Source: JAYWIG01 sp043789035 (lineage in GTDB: Bacteria > Pseudomonadota > Gammaproteobacteria > Burkholderiales > Burkholderiaceae_E). From it: a DNA stretch of 20,634 bases. The position numbers and the translations under genes are program-made. The DNA lies in contig JAYWIG010000022.1 in NCBI GenBank assembly GCA_043789035.1, forward strand, positions 1 to 20,634, written 5' to 3'. Position 1 is the first letter of the stretch. The number at the start of each line of letters is the position of its first letter. This document shows positions 1 to 8,774 of the stretch, in pieces. Under the pieces are notes generated by a model. It was not told where the DNA came from. It made no database searches and saw only the letters and a program-made list of their open reading frames with translations.

Positions 1-933
1 GTAAAGCAACAAGTTTTCACCCAACTCGATGCGGTGATGAAGCCAGGCGCAATTCTTGCCACCAACACATCGACATTAGATGTGAACAAGATTGCCGACT
101 TCACAAAGCGTCCGCAAGACGTCATTGGCACTCACTTCTTTAGCCCAGCCAATGTGATGAAGCTGCTTGAAATTGTTCGCGGCGCAAAGACATCGAAGGA
201 TGTTCTCGCAACCACCATGAAGCTAGCCAAAACCATCAAGAAAACCGGTGTGCTTTCAGGCGTGTGTGATGGCTTTATTGGCAATCGCATGATCGAGCAA
301 TATAGCCGCCAAGGTTTGTACATGTTGGAAGAGGGCGCAAGCCCGCAACAGGTGGATAAAGCGGTTGAGAAAATCGGGTTTGCGATGGGCCCATTCCGCA
401 TGGGTGATTTGGCCGGTAACGACATTGGATGGTCTATACGTAAGCGTCGCTACATTGATCAACCTAATTTGCAGTATCCAAAAATTGCCGACAAACTTTG
501 TGAGCTAGGCCGCTTTGGGCAAAAGACCGGCAAAGGCTGGTATTCGTATCAACCAGGCAAGCGTGATGCTTTAATTGACCCAGAAGTAGAGAACTTAATC
601 GCCGAACATCGCAAATCAATCGGCATTACACCACGTAAGTTAACTGATGATGAGATCGTCAATCGTTTGGTGCTTGCTTTGGTTAACGAGGGTGCCAAGA
701 TTCTCGAAGAAGGTATTGCTCAGCGTGCTTCTGATATCGACATGATTTACCTGACGGGCTATGGCTTCCCGCTTCATCGTGGGGGCCCAATGCTGTACGC
801 CGATGTGATGGGCTTATACAACGTAGTTGCCAAGATGGAACAATTCGCAAATAACCCACACGGCGACAAGAACTTTTGGAAACCCGCCCCTCTGCTGCTG
901 AAGTTAGTGGCCGAAGGCAAATCTTTTAACTGA
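1..933 (+). CDS. Multifunctional 3-hydroxyacyl-CoA dehydrogenase (FadB/FadJ-like), C-terminal part, 5' end outside window
   Basis: The frame is open from base 1, so this is the last 310 residues of a longer protein; in-frame GTG/ATG codons near base 34 are internal. It begins in the NAD-binding domain (LATNTSTL), passes the catalytic pair His45 (GTHFFSP) and Glu57 (KLLEIV), 12 residues apart as in L-3-hydroxyacyl-CoA dehydrogenases, then has two C-terminal 3HCDH helical domains: one with GFIGNR and MGPFRMGDLAG (about 88-150), and one with EEGIAQRASDID and GFPLHRGGPM (about 210-300). Such tandem C-terminal domains, and the DIGWSIRKRR segment, are typical of fused enoyl-CoA hydratase/dehydrogenase proteins of about 700 residues, so roughly 390 residues (crotonase domain and start of the Rossmann fold) should lie upstream. 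The reactions would be hydration of enoyl-CoA and NAD-dependent oxidation of 3-hydroxyacyl-CoA in the cytoplasm. It heads the visible operon, 33 bp before the thiolase. Substrate range is unknown. Confidence 0.93.
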   Translation, partial: VKQQVFTQLDAVMKPGAILATNTSTLDVNKIADFTKRPQDVIGTHFFSPANVMKLLEIVRGAKTSKDVLATTMKLAKTIKKTGVLSGVCDGFIGNRMIEQYSRQGLYMLEEGASPQQVDKAVEKIGFAMGPFRMGDLAGNDIGWSIRKRRYIDQPNLQYPKIADKLCELGRFGQKTGKGWYSYQPGKRDALIDPEVENLIAEHRKSIGITPRKLTDDEIVNRLVLALVNEGAKILEEGIAQRASDIDMIYLTGYGFPLHRGGPMLYADVMGLYNVVAKMEQFANNPHGDKNFWKPAPLLLKLVAEGKSFN

Positions 934-966
934 TTATTTTTTTAGCTTATTTAAAAAGGAAGCATC

Positions 967-2148
967 ATGCGTGAAGCAGTCATCGTTTCAACCGCTCGTA
1001 CTGGTTTAGCAAAGTCTTGGAAGGGCGCTCTTAATTTGACGCATGGCGCCACCATGGGTGGTGCTGTTGTGAAGGCCGCCGTTGAGCGTGCAGGCATTTC
1101 CGCAGCAGAAGTTGAAGACGTTATCATGGGTTGCGCAAACCCTGAAGGCGCCACAGGCGCCAACATTGCTCGCCAAATCGCCTTGGCGGCTGGCTTGCCA
1201 ATCACGGTATCGGGCATGACGGTGAATCGTTTTTGCTCATCTGGTTTGCAAACCATTGCTTTGGCCGCACAACGTGTAATCGCCGGTGAAGGCGATGTAT
1301 TCGTTGCAGGTGGCGTTGAGTCGATTTCATGCGTGCAAAACGAAATGAATATGCACATGATGCAGGATAAGAATTTGCTTGCCGCAAAACCAGAAATTTA
1401 CTGGAACATGTTGCAAACTGCAGAACAAGTCGCCAAGCGCTACAACATCGGCCGTGATGTGATGGACGCTTACGGTGCTCGCAGTCAGCAACGCGCTTGC
1501 GCTGCGGCCGCAGCAGGCAAGTTTAAGGACGAGATCGTTCCGATCACAGTGAAAATGGGCGTTGCCGACAAAGAAACCGGCATGCTGATTACGAAAGAAG
1601 TGACATTGACTGATGACGAAGGCCGCCGCGAAGGTACAACGTTAGAAGCCGTTTCACAAATTCGTTCCGCGATTCCTGGTGGTTTAATTTCCGCCGGTAA
1701 CGCTAGCCAGTTTTCCGATGGTGCGGGTGCCTGCGTGGTAATGGATAGAGCCACCGCAGAAAAGCGTGGCTTGAAGCCATTGGGCATTTTCCGTGGCTTT
1801 GCAGTTGCGGGTTGTGAGCCGGATGAGATGGGTATTGGCCCGGTGTATGCAATTCCTAAGTTGCTTGCAAAAGCAGGCTTGAAAGTGTCGGACATCGATT
1901 TATGGGAATTAAACGAAGCGTTTGCAGTTCAAGTTATTTACTGCCGCGATACGCTTGGCATCCCTGACGAAAAGCTCAACGTGAACGGTGGCGCAATTGC
2001 TGTAGGCCATCCTTACGGTGTGTCAGGTCAGCGTTTGACGGGCCACGCGTTGATCGAAGGCCGTCGTCGTAAAGCCAAGTACGCAGTAGTCACTATGTGC
2101 GTAGGTGGTGGTATGGGTGCGGCAGGCTTGTTCGAAATCATTCATTAA
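967..2148 (+). CDS. Acetyl-CoA acyltransferase (thiolase, FadA-like)
   Basis: A complete 393-residue thiolase, the normal length for the family. It should cleave 3-ketoacyl-CoA with CoA to give acetyl-CoA and a shortened acyl-CoA, the last step of beta-oxidation. The acyl-accepting cysteine is Cys90 in NRFCSSGLQT, the His of the GHPYG motif is His348, and the second catalytic cysteine is Cys378 in CVGGGMG. The start ATG follows a good Shine-Dalgarno (AAAAGGA, 954-960) at 6 bases. It sits between the 3-hydroxyacyl-CoA dehydrogenase and an acyl-CoA dehydrogenase, as expected for a catabolic rather than a biosynthetic thiolase. A biosynthetic acetoacetyl-CoA thiolase has the same motifs and cannot be excluded by motif alone, but the neighbours favour degradation. 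Confidence 0.95.
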   Translation: MREAVIVSTARTGLAKSWKGALNLTHGATMGGAVVKAAVERAGISAAEVEDVIMGCANPEGATGANIARQIALAAGLPITVSGMTVNRFCSSGLQTIALAAQRVIAGEGDVFVAGGVESISCVQNEMNMHMMQDKNLLAAKPEIYWNMLQTAEQVAKRYNIGRDVMDAYGARSQQRACAAAAAGKFKDEIVPITVKMGVADKETGMLITKEVTLTDDEGRREGTTLEAVSQIRSAIPGGLISAGNASQFSDGAGACVVMDRATAEKRGLKPLGIFRGFAVAGCEPDEMGIGPVYAIPKLLAKAGLKVSDIDLWELNEAFAVQVIYCRDTLGIPDEKLNVNGGAIAVGHPYGVSGQRLTGHALIEGRRRKAKYAVVTMCVGGGMGAAGLFEIIH

Positions 2149-2156
2149 ATCAGTCT

Positions 2157-3989
2157 ATGACCTCAAAATACCTCTCTCGACGCGACCTAGACTTTTACTT
2201 GTATGAGTGGTTGCAGGTAGAGAGGTTAACGCAGCGCGAACGTTTCTCGGAGCATTCGCGCGCAACATTCGATGCCGCGCTCGATACTTGCGAGCAGATT
2301 GCAGACAATGAGTTTTATCCGATCAATAAGCTGCTCGATGCCAATGAGCCACATTTCGATGGCGAGAAGGTGACCACGCCGCCAGAATTGGCCAAGGCCC
2401 TCAAAGTGTTTTGCGATGCCGGGCTGATGGCAGCAGGGCAAGACTTCGAACGTGGCGGGATGCAGTTGCCTTGCGTGATCGAAAAGGCCTGCTTTTCCTA
2501 TTTCAAAGGTGCCAGTGTAGGTGCGGCAAGTTACCCGTTCCTCACAATTGGCAATGTAAACTTATTGCTGGCTTATGGCACGGAAGAACAAATAAAGACC
2601 TATGTTGAGCCTATGCTTACAGGGCGTTTTTTTGGCACCATGTGTTTATCTGAGCCTCAAGCGGGTTCGTCGCTCTCCGATATTCGCACCAAAGCCGTCG
2701 TGCAAAGCGATGGCACTTACCGCTTAACTGGCAACAAGATGTGGATCTCTGCTGGCGAGCATGAGTTGTCTGAAAACATCGTGCACTTGGTGCTAGCAAA
2801 AGTGCCTGATGAAAACGGCCAGTTGATACCCGGTGTGAAGGGAATATCGCTTTTCATCGTGCCTAAAAAATTAGTTAACACAGATGGCTCGATAGAGGAA
2901 CGCAACGACGTTACTTTGGCTGGTTTAAACCACAAGATGGGCTATCGTGGCACAACTAATTGCCTGTTGAATTTCGGGGAAGGTAAGTTCACGCCGAATA
3001 CAGGTGACGGTGCAAAGGCTGGCGCGGTAGGCTACCTAGTTGGCAAGCTTCACAATGGCTTGCAGTGTATGTTTCACATGATGAACGAAGCGCGTATAGG
3101 CGTTGGCCTTGGCGCAACGATGCTGGGCTATGCAGGTTATTTGCATTCGCTTGACTATGCGCGCAACCGTCCACAAGGCAGAGCACCGCAAAACAAAGAC
3201 CCAATCACGCCGCAATTGCCGATTATTGAGCACACCGATATTAAGCGGATGTTGCTGGCGCAGAAGAGCTATGTGGAAGGTGCTTTCGGCCTGAATTTGT
3301 ATTGCGCGCAATTAGTCGATGACACGAAAACTGGTTCACCAGAGCAACAAACAAAAGCAAATTTGCTACTGGAAATGTTGACGCCGATTGCAAAAAGTTG
3401 GCCGTCACAATGGTGCTTGGAAGCCAATAGTCTAGCGATTCAAATTCACGGTGGTTATGGCTACACCCGTGACTACAACGTAGAACAATACTATCGAGAC
3501 AACCGCTTAAATCCTATCCATGAAGGTACGCATGGCATTCAAGGCTTAGATCTTTTAGGTCGCAAAGTTCGTATGCAAAGTGGCGCTGGTTTGGCGGCAC
3601 TTGCGACAGAAATTCTCGCGACTTTAAAGAAAGCGAGTTTGAATAAAAATGCAGTGGTGAAGCAGGGTGCCAACACTCTTGACGCATTACTTCAGCGCAT
3701 CGAGCCAACTCTAAAAACCTTATACGGCGCGCCAGATCTTAATGTGACCTTGGCCAATGCCACAGTCTTTCTTGAAGCCTTTGGCCATATAGTTGTGGCT
3801 TGGGTCTGGTTAGAACAGTCTATTTGCGCTGCTGCAAATGCGGATGAAAAAGAGAATGATTTTTATTTGGGCAAACTGCAGGCCGCGAGCTACTTCTTTC
3901 GTTGGGAGTTACCCAAGGTCGATACCATGTTCGATTTGCTTAATACATTAGATGACACCACTCTGACTATGAAAGACAGCTGGTTTTAA
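2157..3989 (+). CDS. Acyl-CoA dehydrogenase, long form with C-terminal extension
   Basis: A flavoprotein that introduces the alpha-beta double bond into an acyl-CoA, passing electrons to an electron transfer flavoprotein. From the ATG at 2157 it has 610 residues, the size of the large subfamily with an N-terminal extension and a C-terminal helical domain rather than the 380-residue basic form. The flavin-contact segment MCLSEPQAGSSLSD is at about 162-175, the KMWIS(A)G strand at about 194, and the catalytic base is Glu456 in the IHEGTHGIQ motif, the position used by short- and medium-chain enzymes. A longer frame reaches back to a GTG at 2097 inside the thiolase, but the extra 20 residues look non-homologous, so the ATG 8 bp after the thiolase stop is preferred; its Shine-Dalgarno is weak, which fits translational coupling. 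Acyl chain preference cannot be read from the sequence. Confidence 0.93.
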   Translation: MTSKYLSRRDLDFYLYEWLQVERLTQRERFSEHSRATFDAALDTCEQIADNEFYPINKLLDANEPHFDGEKVTTPPELAKALKVFCDAGLMAAGQDFERGGMQLPCVIEKACFSYFKGASVGAASYPFLTIGNVNLLLAYGTEEQIKTYVEPMLTGRFFGTMCLSEPQAGSSLSDIRTKAVVQSDGTYRLTGNKMWISAGEHELSENIVHLVLAKVPDENGQLIPGVKGISLFIVPKKLVNTDGSIEERNDVTLAGLNHKMGYRGTTNCLLNFGEGKFTPNTGDGAKAGAVGYLVGKLHNGLQCMFHMMNEARIGVGLGATMLGYAGYLHSLDYARNRPQGRAPQNKDPITPQLPIIEHTDIKRMLLAQKSYVEGAFGLNLYCAQLVDDTKTGSPEQQTKANLLLEMLTPIAKSWPSQWCLEANSLAIQIHGGYGYTRDYNVEQYYRDNRLNPIHEGTHGIQGLDLLGRKVRMQSGAGLAALATEILATLKKASLNKNAVVKQGANTLDALLQRIEPTLKTLYGAPDLNVTLANATVFLEAFGHIVVAWVWLEQSICAAANADEKENDFYLGKLQAASYFFRWELPKVDTMFDLLNTLDDTTLTMKDSWF

Positions 3990-4009
3990 GCCCCAGCGAA
4001 GCAAAAAAT

Positions 4010-4789
4010 ATGACATCAGTTTCTTCCCTTTTGAGCTTAGAAGGCCGCAAGGCGATCATCACTGGAGGCTCTCGCGGCCTTGGCCTACAAATGGCGGAGG
4101 CGCTTTGCGAGCAAGGCGCTGCAGTGCTTTTGTCCGCTCGCAAGGCGGATGAGCTTGATGTAGCTGTAGCCCACCTCAAAGGTCTTGGGTACAACGCCTC
4201 ATTTATTGCAGCAGACCAAGGTTCGCCAGACAATGTCGGTAAGTTTGCCGAGGCTGCATTGAAGCAACTCGGTGGTTGCGACATCTTGATTAATAACGCC
4301 GGCGCAACTTGGGGTGCCCCCGCTGAAGATCATCCACTCGATGGTTGGATGAAGCTCGTAAACTTAAACCTGACAGCGGTGTTTTTGCTAACCCAAGCCA
4401 TCGGTAAGCACGCCATGATTCCTAAGAAGTATGGCCGTGTATTGACGATTGCATCGATTGCGGGTTTGCGTGGTAACCCAATGGGGTCGAACAAGACGCT
4501 TGCCTACAACACCACCAAGGGCGGGCTTGTAAACTTTACCCGCGCACTTGCGGGAGAGTGGGGGCCTTACGGCATCACGGTGAATGCCATTGCGCCAGGC
4601 TTTTTTCCTTCGAAGATGACCAAAGCGACCCTAGAAAAAATCGAAGACCAAATCATTGCGCTTACGCCCACGCAAAGATTGGGCGATGAGGATGATTTGA
4701 AAGGCGCTACGGTTTTGTTTTGCTCGAACGCAGGCAAACACATCACAGGCCAGATATTGGCCATTGATGGTGGAATGACTGCGGTCTAG
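4010..4789 (+). CDS. SDR-family oxidoreductase (gluconate 5-dehydrogenase/3-ketoacyl-reductase type)
   Basis: A classical short-chain dehydrogenase of 259 residues. The cofactor motif TGGSRGLG is at 18-25, NNAG at 95-98, and the catalytic set is Ser149 (IASIAG), Tyr166 and Lys170 (YNTTK). The C-terminus IDGGMTAV is typical of the FabG-like branch. It would oxidise or reduce a hydroxyl/keto group with NAD(P)(H) in the cytoplasm. It lies 20 bp after the acyl-CoA dehydrogenase and 13 bp before a thioesterase, so it most likely acts on a hydroxy or keto intermediate of the same degradation route. The arginine after the first glycines (GSR) is often seen in NADP-users, but cofactor choice is not certain. 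No specific substrate can be assigned. Confidence 0.92.
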   Translation: MTSVSSLLSLEGRKAIITGGSRGLGLQMAEALCEQGAAVLLSARKADELDVAVAHLKGLGYNASFIAADQGSPDNVGKFAEAALKQLGGCDILINNAGATWGAPAEDHPLDGWMKLVNLNLTAVFLLTQAIGKHAMIPKKYGRVLTIASIAGLRGNPMGSNKTLAYNTTKGGLVNFTRALAGEWGPYGITVNAIAPGFFPSKMTKATLEKIEDQIIALTPTQRLGDEDDLKGATVLFCSNAGKHITGQILAIDGGMTAV

Positions 4790-4802
4790 TTTTAATGAGC
4801 CT

Positions 4803-5240
4803 ATGAATAAATTACAAAAATTTCCCGCTGAAATTCCTTTTTTGAACTGGCTAGGCGTTGAGTATCTAGGGGCTGAAAACGGTAAATCGAGTTTGCGTTT
4901 AGTCATGCAACAGCATCATACGAATTCATTTTCGGTCGCCCACGGAGGCGTACAAATGACGGTGCTCGACGTGGCCATGGCCATGGCGGCAAGAAGCTTG
5001 TTTAACGACCCTGACGCGACCTTAGAAGAGCAGTTTGGCGTAGTAACGATAGAAATGAAATCGACATTTTTAGCACCTGCCATGTGGTCACCGACCGAGG
5101 GGGGAGAGCTATTAGTCCATGGCATTTGTTTGAAGCGCACAGCAAAAATGGCTTTTTGCGAGTCTGAGATTGTTGACGCCAACGGAACGATTTTGAGTAA
5201 AGCTTCGGGAACATTTAGAGCCATTAAGGCCAGAGCTTAA
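4803..5240 (+). CDS. PaaI-type hotdog-fold thioesterase
   Basis: A 145-residue single hotdog domain. The segment around 39-60 (HTNSFSVAHGGVQMTVLDVA) carries the HGG motif (His47-Gly49) on the central hotdog helix, with Asp56 in the position of the catalytic acid of PaaI-like thioesterases. Such enzymes hydrolyse acyl-CoA or aryl-CoA and often release CoA from dead-end intermediates of aromatic and fatty acid breakdown. It follows the SDR by 13 bp and precedes the aldolase-like gene by 21 bp. The substrate is not visible. It differs from the second hotdog protein of the operon (8775-9200), which has the YbgC-type active site, so the two are unlikely to be simple duplicates. Confidence 0.87.
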   Translation: MNKLQKFPAEIPFLNWLGVEYLGAENGKSSLRLVMQQHHTNSFSVAHGGVQMTVLDVAMAMAARSLFNDPDATLEEQFGVVTIEMKSTFLAPAMWSPTEGGELLVHGICLKRTAKMAFCESEIVDANGTILSKASGTFRAIKARA

Positions 5241-5261
5241 ATAGATTAATAAGGAGACAAT

Positions 5262-6035
5262 ATGAACGCGCCCCTCGGAATATCAAACAATGTCAAAGAA
5301 ATCGTGTCTGCCGAAGAGTGGCAGCTTAGGGTCGACCTCGCTGCTTGCTATCGATTGATTGCGATGCATCGGTGGGACGATTTGATATTCACTCATATCT
5401 CGGCCCGAATACCTGGGCCTGAGCATCATTTTCTTATTAACCCCTATGGGTTAATGTTCGAGGAGATCACGGCTTCATCACTGATTAAGGTTGACCAAGA
5501 ATGCAAACCATTGATGCCATCGCCATTCCCTGTGAACCAAGCAGGTTTTGTTATTCATAGCGCCATTCATGAAGCCCGTGACGACGTGGTTTGTGTTTTA
5601 CATACTCACACGGCGGCAGGTGTCGCTGTGGCGGCACAAGAAAATGGTTTGCTGCCAATTTCTCAGCAAGCTAGTGTAGTGTTAACCAGCCTTGCCTACC
5701 ATGACTATGAAGGCATCGCCGTGTTGGACGATGAGAAACCAAGGCTGCAAGCTGACTTAGGAATGAAAACCAATTTGCTGCTGCGCAATCACGGCCTACT
5801 CACTGTTGGCCCAACCATTCCAGATGCGTTTTTAGCCATGTACACTTTCGAGCGTGCCTGTCAAATTCAGATTGCTGCACAGGGTAACGGCGCAACTTTA
5901 AGAGAAGTGACACCGCATGTCATGAGTGGCGTGAAAAAAGCCGTGATGACAGTCACCAAAGGTATGGGCGGAAGCCTTGCCTGGCCCGCGCTTTTGCGTA
6001 AGTTAAATCGAACCAACCCCGGCTACGACGAATAA
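5262..6035 (+). CDS. Class II aldolase/adducin-family protein
   Basis: 257 residues matching the class II aldolase/adducin N-terminal fold. Two metal-binding histidines are visible in VLHTHT (His114, His116) and a third in LRNHGLL (His177), the usual zinc-site triad. The substrate loop NPYGLMFEEIT (60-70) is present. Fuculose-phosphate aldolase-type members cleave C-C bonds next to a hydroxyl; many members in catabolic clusters have no proven reaction. Here the phosphate-binding features of sugar aldolases are not obvious, so a retro-aldol cleavage or decarboxylation of a CoA- or ring-derived hydroxy acid is more plausible than sugar metabolism; this is inference. The gene has the best ribosome site of the operon (AAGGAG, 5251-5256), which suggests strong independent initiation. 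Confidence 0.9.
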   Translation: MNAPLGISNNVKEIVSAEEWQLRVDLAACYRLIAMHRWDDLIFTHISARIPGPEHHFLINPYGLMFEEITASSLIKVDQECKPLMPSPFPVNQAGFVIHSAIHEARDDVVCVLHTHTAAGVAVAAQENGLLPISQQASVVLTSLAYHDYEGIAVLDDEKPRLQADLGMKTNLLLRNHGLLTVGPTIPDAFLAMYTFERACQIQIAAQGNGATLREVTPHVMSGVKKAVMTVTKGMGGSLAWPALLRKLNRTNPGYDE

Positions 6036-6049
6036 ATCAAAAAGTTTCG

Positions 6050-6919
6050 ATGAAAGATTTCCCCCAAAAAACTGTAGTAATTACCGGCGCAGGTAGTGGC
6101 TTTGGTCGAGAGTTTGCGCGCAAAGGTGCTTCTCTAGGCATGAATTTGGTGTTAGCCGATGTGCAAAAAGATGCACTGATGGCGGTGGCCGATGAACTTA
6201 CCTCTAAAGGTGCAAAGGTGATCGCCGAGGTGGTCGATGTATCCAAGGGTGCTCAGGTAGATGCGCTTGCCGTTGCTGCAAAAAAAGCCTTTGGTAATGT
6301 GCATTTACTTTTCAATAACGCCGGTGTCGCGGCTGGTGGGCTAATGTGGGAACACACCCAAGCGGACTGGGAATGGGTGTTAGGCGTGAATGTTTGGGGC
6401 GTTATTCATGGCGTCCGTGCATTTGTGCCTGCAATGTTGGCGCACGGCGAAGCGGGCCATATTGTGAACACTGCATCTGTGGCTGGGTTGCTGTCTGCGC
6501 CAACAATGGGCGTTTATAACGTAAGCAAACATTCGGTTGTTGCACTGAGTGAGACTCTATACAACGATTTACGCCTTGTGAAATCAAAGTTGGGTGCTAG
6601 CGTACTGTGCCCAGCGTTTGTGCCGACCGGTATTCATTTATCGCATCGTAATCGCCCTGAGGACCTTGCCGGTGGAGAACCGACTGCATCGATGGTTGCA
6701 TCACAAAAAGCGTCTGAAAAAGCCGTTACGTCGGGTAAAGTCTCCGCGGTTGAAGTCGGAGAGCTAACCTTTAAAGCCATTGAAGAAGAGCGTTTTTACA
6801 TCATCACGCATCAAAAAATCATGAACTCTGTAAAACTGCGGCTCGATGACGTGGCTCAGCAGCGCAACCCAACAGACCCATTTACCTATAAGCCAGATGT
6901 GGCCTATGCCGCAAAATAG
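6050..6919 (+). CDS. SDR-family NAD(P)-dependent oxidoreductase
   Basis: A second short-chain dehydrogenase, 289 residues. The cofactor loop is TGAGSGFG (12-19), NNAG is at 89-92, and the catalytic residues are Ser143 (TASVAG), Tyr156 and Lys160 (YNVSK). Asp37 at the end of the second strand (LADV) is the residue that usually selects NAD over NADP. It is longer than the first SDR of the operon and has a C-terminal tail (about 235-289) resembling SDRs that act on bulky alcohols, so it is probably not a redundant copy. It starts 14 bp after the aldolase-like gene, and its last 14 bp overlap the next gene. The substrate is unassigned. Confidence 0.92.
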   Translation: MKDFPQKTVVITGAGSGFGREFARKGASLGMNLVLADVQKDALMAVADELTSKGAKVIAEVVDVSKGAQVDALAVAAKKAFGNVHLLFNNAGVAAGGLMWEHTQADWEWVLGVNVWGVIHGVRAFVPAMLAHGEAGHIVNTASVAGLLSAPTMGVYNVSKHSVVALSETLYNDLRLVKSKLGASVLCPAFVPTGIHLSHRNRPEDLAGGEPTASMVASQKASEKAVTSGKVSAVEVGELTFKAIEEERFYIITHQKIMNSVKLRLDDVAQQRNPTDPFTYKPDVAYAAK

Positions 6920-7823
6920 CTCTATCCAAACGAATCAATTTTTCGATGCTGGCCCACGCATTGTGGGCGGTGAGGATAAGGTAAAGCTTCATTACGCTAC
7001 GGCTGGCGATTCCAAGAAACCATTGATGATTTTGTTGCATGGCTTTCCAGAGTTCTGGTTTGCCTATGAAGGCGTAATGCCTGCACTTGCAGAGCATTTT
7101 TGGGTGGTAGCGCCAGATCTACGCGGCTTCAATTTATCGGACAAGCCAACCGAAGTTGAAAGCTACAAGGCTGCACTCATCATGGCCGATGTGATGGCGC
7201 TTGCCAAGCACTTAGAGCGTGACACGTTTGTATTGGTAGCCCATGACTGGGGTGGGGCAATCGCTTGGAATTTAGCTATCGCGCAACCACAAGCAATTAC
7301 CAAACTAATCATTTTGAACGCTCCGCACCTTGTGCCTTTTGCCAAAGCATTGGCTTGGGATAAGGAGCAACAACTCGCGAGTGAATACATGAATTGGCTT
7401 CGAGCGCCAGGCTCCGAAATACCGCTCGCAGAAAACAATTTTGAGCGGATGATGAGTTTTCTCGGGACTTCTTTGCCGTGGTTTACTGGCGCAACGAAAG
7501 CGGCTTATATCGCTGCGTGGAGCCAACCTTGTGCACTCACTGGTGGCGTTAACTACTATCGAGCATCGCCTTTATATCCTCCAACAGTAAGCGACATTGG
7601 TGCGCAACGCTTAAAGCTCGACCCTCAAAAATTTACTGTTACGGTACCTACGAAAGTAATCTGGGGTGAACTAGATGTGGCACTTGGCAAAGTGCTCTTA
7701 GACGGCTTGGAAGAGGTTGTACCGAACCTTGAAATTGAGCATTGGCCAGACGCTACCCATTGGTTGATTCACGAACATCCCGAGCGTTGCGTGAAAAGCA
7801 TCTTAGCCTTTGCAAAGCCTTGA
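6906..7823 (+). CDS. Alpha/beta hydrolase, soluble epoxide hydrolase-like
   Basis: 305 residues from the ATG at 6906. The oxyanion motif HGFPEFW is at 45-51, the nucleophile is an aspartate, Asp114 in AHDWGG, and the charge relay is Asp257 (GELD) with His285 (ATHW). An Asp nucleophile plus HGFPE and a lid tyrosine (NYYR, about 217-220) is the pattern of epoxide hydrolases; haloalkane dehalogenases share the fold and nucleophile and fluoroacetate dehalogenases look similar, so the reaction is probable rather than proven. It would open an epoxide to a diol through an ester intermediate. The frame extends upstream to 6846 inside the SDR gene; the ATG codons at 6897 and 6906 are more sensible starts, and 6906 gives a 14-bp overlap with the SDR stop, consistent with coupling. 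Confidence 0.88.
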   Translation: MPQNSSIQTNQFFDAGPRIVGGEDKVKLHYATAGDSKKPLMILLHGFPEFWFAYEGVMPALAEHFWVVAPDLRGFNLSDKPTEVESYKAALIMADVMALAKHLERDTFVLVAHDWGGAIAWNLAIAQPQAITKLIILNAPHLVPFAKALAWDKEQQLASEYMNWLRAPGSEIPLAENNFERMMSFLGTSLPWFTGATKAAYIAAWSQPCALTGGVNYYRASPLYPPTVSDIGAQRLKLDPQKFTVTVPTKVIWGELDVALGKVLLDGLEEVVPNLEIEHWPDATHWLIHEHPERCVKSILAFAKP

Positions 7824-8770
7824 CCGATAGCAAATTGTTACTTTCCGGCTCGGCCAAACTAAAGGCAAAGGCTGATCGGTACGATGGGCCTAGCTATCCA
7901 GAGTTAGGAGCCGTCAAGGCAAGAAAGGCTTTCGAAAAAACATCTGGAATTATCGATATTAAGGCCGAGCCAATTACCTTAATCGACGACCACGTCGTTG
8001 GCCTGCTGGGGCGCAAATTACAGCTTAAACGCTACGCGCATCAGCTTAACCCTGAACTTCAACCCGCGCTTTTGTACTTTCATGGCGGTGGTTTCACCAT
8101 AGGATCGATTCAAACTCATGACAATTTATGCCGGTCACTAGCGGCAAAATCTGGCGTGATGATTTTGTCTCTTGAATATCGGTTAGCACCGGAACATCCA
8201 TTTCCTGCCGCGGTAAATGATGCACTTGATACTTTGCTATGGCTTCGCTCGAACGCGAATTTGATGGGTATAGACGAAAATCGCATTGCATTAGGTGGCG
8301 ATAGTGCGGGTGGCAACTTGGCTGCCATCACTGCAATTTCGGCACGAAATCTGCATATCCCGATTGCGTTGCAACTACTTTTTTATCCAAACCTTGCGAG
8401 TGACTTGATTAGCGCATCTCAATATGAATTCGCAACAGGATATCTACTCGATCGAAAAACCATTGAATGGTTCTACGCGGGTTACCGTTCAGAGGCTGAG
8501 GCTCAAACATGGCGTTTCGCACCTTTACTCGCCGATGACTTAGCAGGCATTTGCCCTGCTTGGCTGGGTTTGGCCAGCCATGATCCGTTACGTGACGAAG
8601 GATTGGCGTACGCTGAAAGGCTTGCTCACGCAGGGGTGAAGGTAAGTTGCCAAGTGTTTTCAGGAATGATGCACAATTTCATGATGCATGGCGGCCTTAT
8701 TCCTGAAGTACTATTGGCACATAAAGAAGCAGCCGACGCATTAGCAGCGGCACTTAACCTTAAGCAATAA
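7820..8770 (+). CDS. HSL-family esterase/lipase (alpha/beta hydrolase)
   Basis: A hormone-sensitive-lipase-type esterase of 316 residues. HGGGF at 88-92 forms the oxyanion hole, the nucleophile is Ser162 in GDSAGG, and Asp255 (HDPLRDE) and His285 (MMHNF) complete the triad. These enzymes hydrolyse short-chain or cyclic esters and lactones. No ATG lies in a sensible place. The frame reaches back to a TTG at 7742, but that would bury 26 residues inside the hydrolase gene; the TTG at 7820 overlaps the previous stop as TTGA and gives the N-terminal length expected before the YDGPSYPELG segment, so it is chosen. A serine esterase next to an Asp-nucleophile hydrolase suggests stepwise opening of a ring or ester in the pathway; this is inference. 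Confidence 0.86.
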   Translation: MTDSKLLLSGSAKLKAKADRYDGPSYPELGAVKARKAFEKTSGIIDIKAEPITLIDDHVVGLLGRKLQLKRYAHQLNPELQPALLYFHGGGFTIGSIQTHDNLCRSLAAKSGVMILSLEYRLAPEHPFPAAVNDALDTLLWLRSNANLMGIDENRIALGGDSAGGNLAAITAISARNLHIPIALQLLFYPNLASDLISASQYEFATGYLLDRKTIEWFYAGYRSEAEAQTWRFAPLLADDLAGICPAWLGLASHDPLRDEGLAYAERLAHAGVKVSCQVFSGMMHNFMMHGGLIPEVLLAHKEAADALAAALNLKQ

Positions 8771-8774
8771 AACT

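Noticed and set aside
951..1358. Long antisense open frame opposite the thiolase
   Set aside because: It has no recognisable domain and mirrors the codon bias of the real gene; the same applies to the other antisense frames over 1485-1895, 3967-4284 and 7163-7438.
2097..2156. Upstream GTG start for the acyl-CoA dehydrogenase
   Set aside because: It would overlap the last 52 bases of the thiolase and adds 20 residues rich in Trp, Arg and Asn with no family resemblance; the ATG at 2157 is sufficient.
6846..6905. Upstream extension of the epoxide-hydrolase-like gene into the SDR
   Set aside because: The extra residues are read out of frame from conserved SDR sequence and add nothing typical of the hydrolase family.
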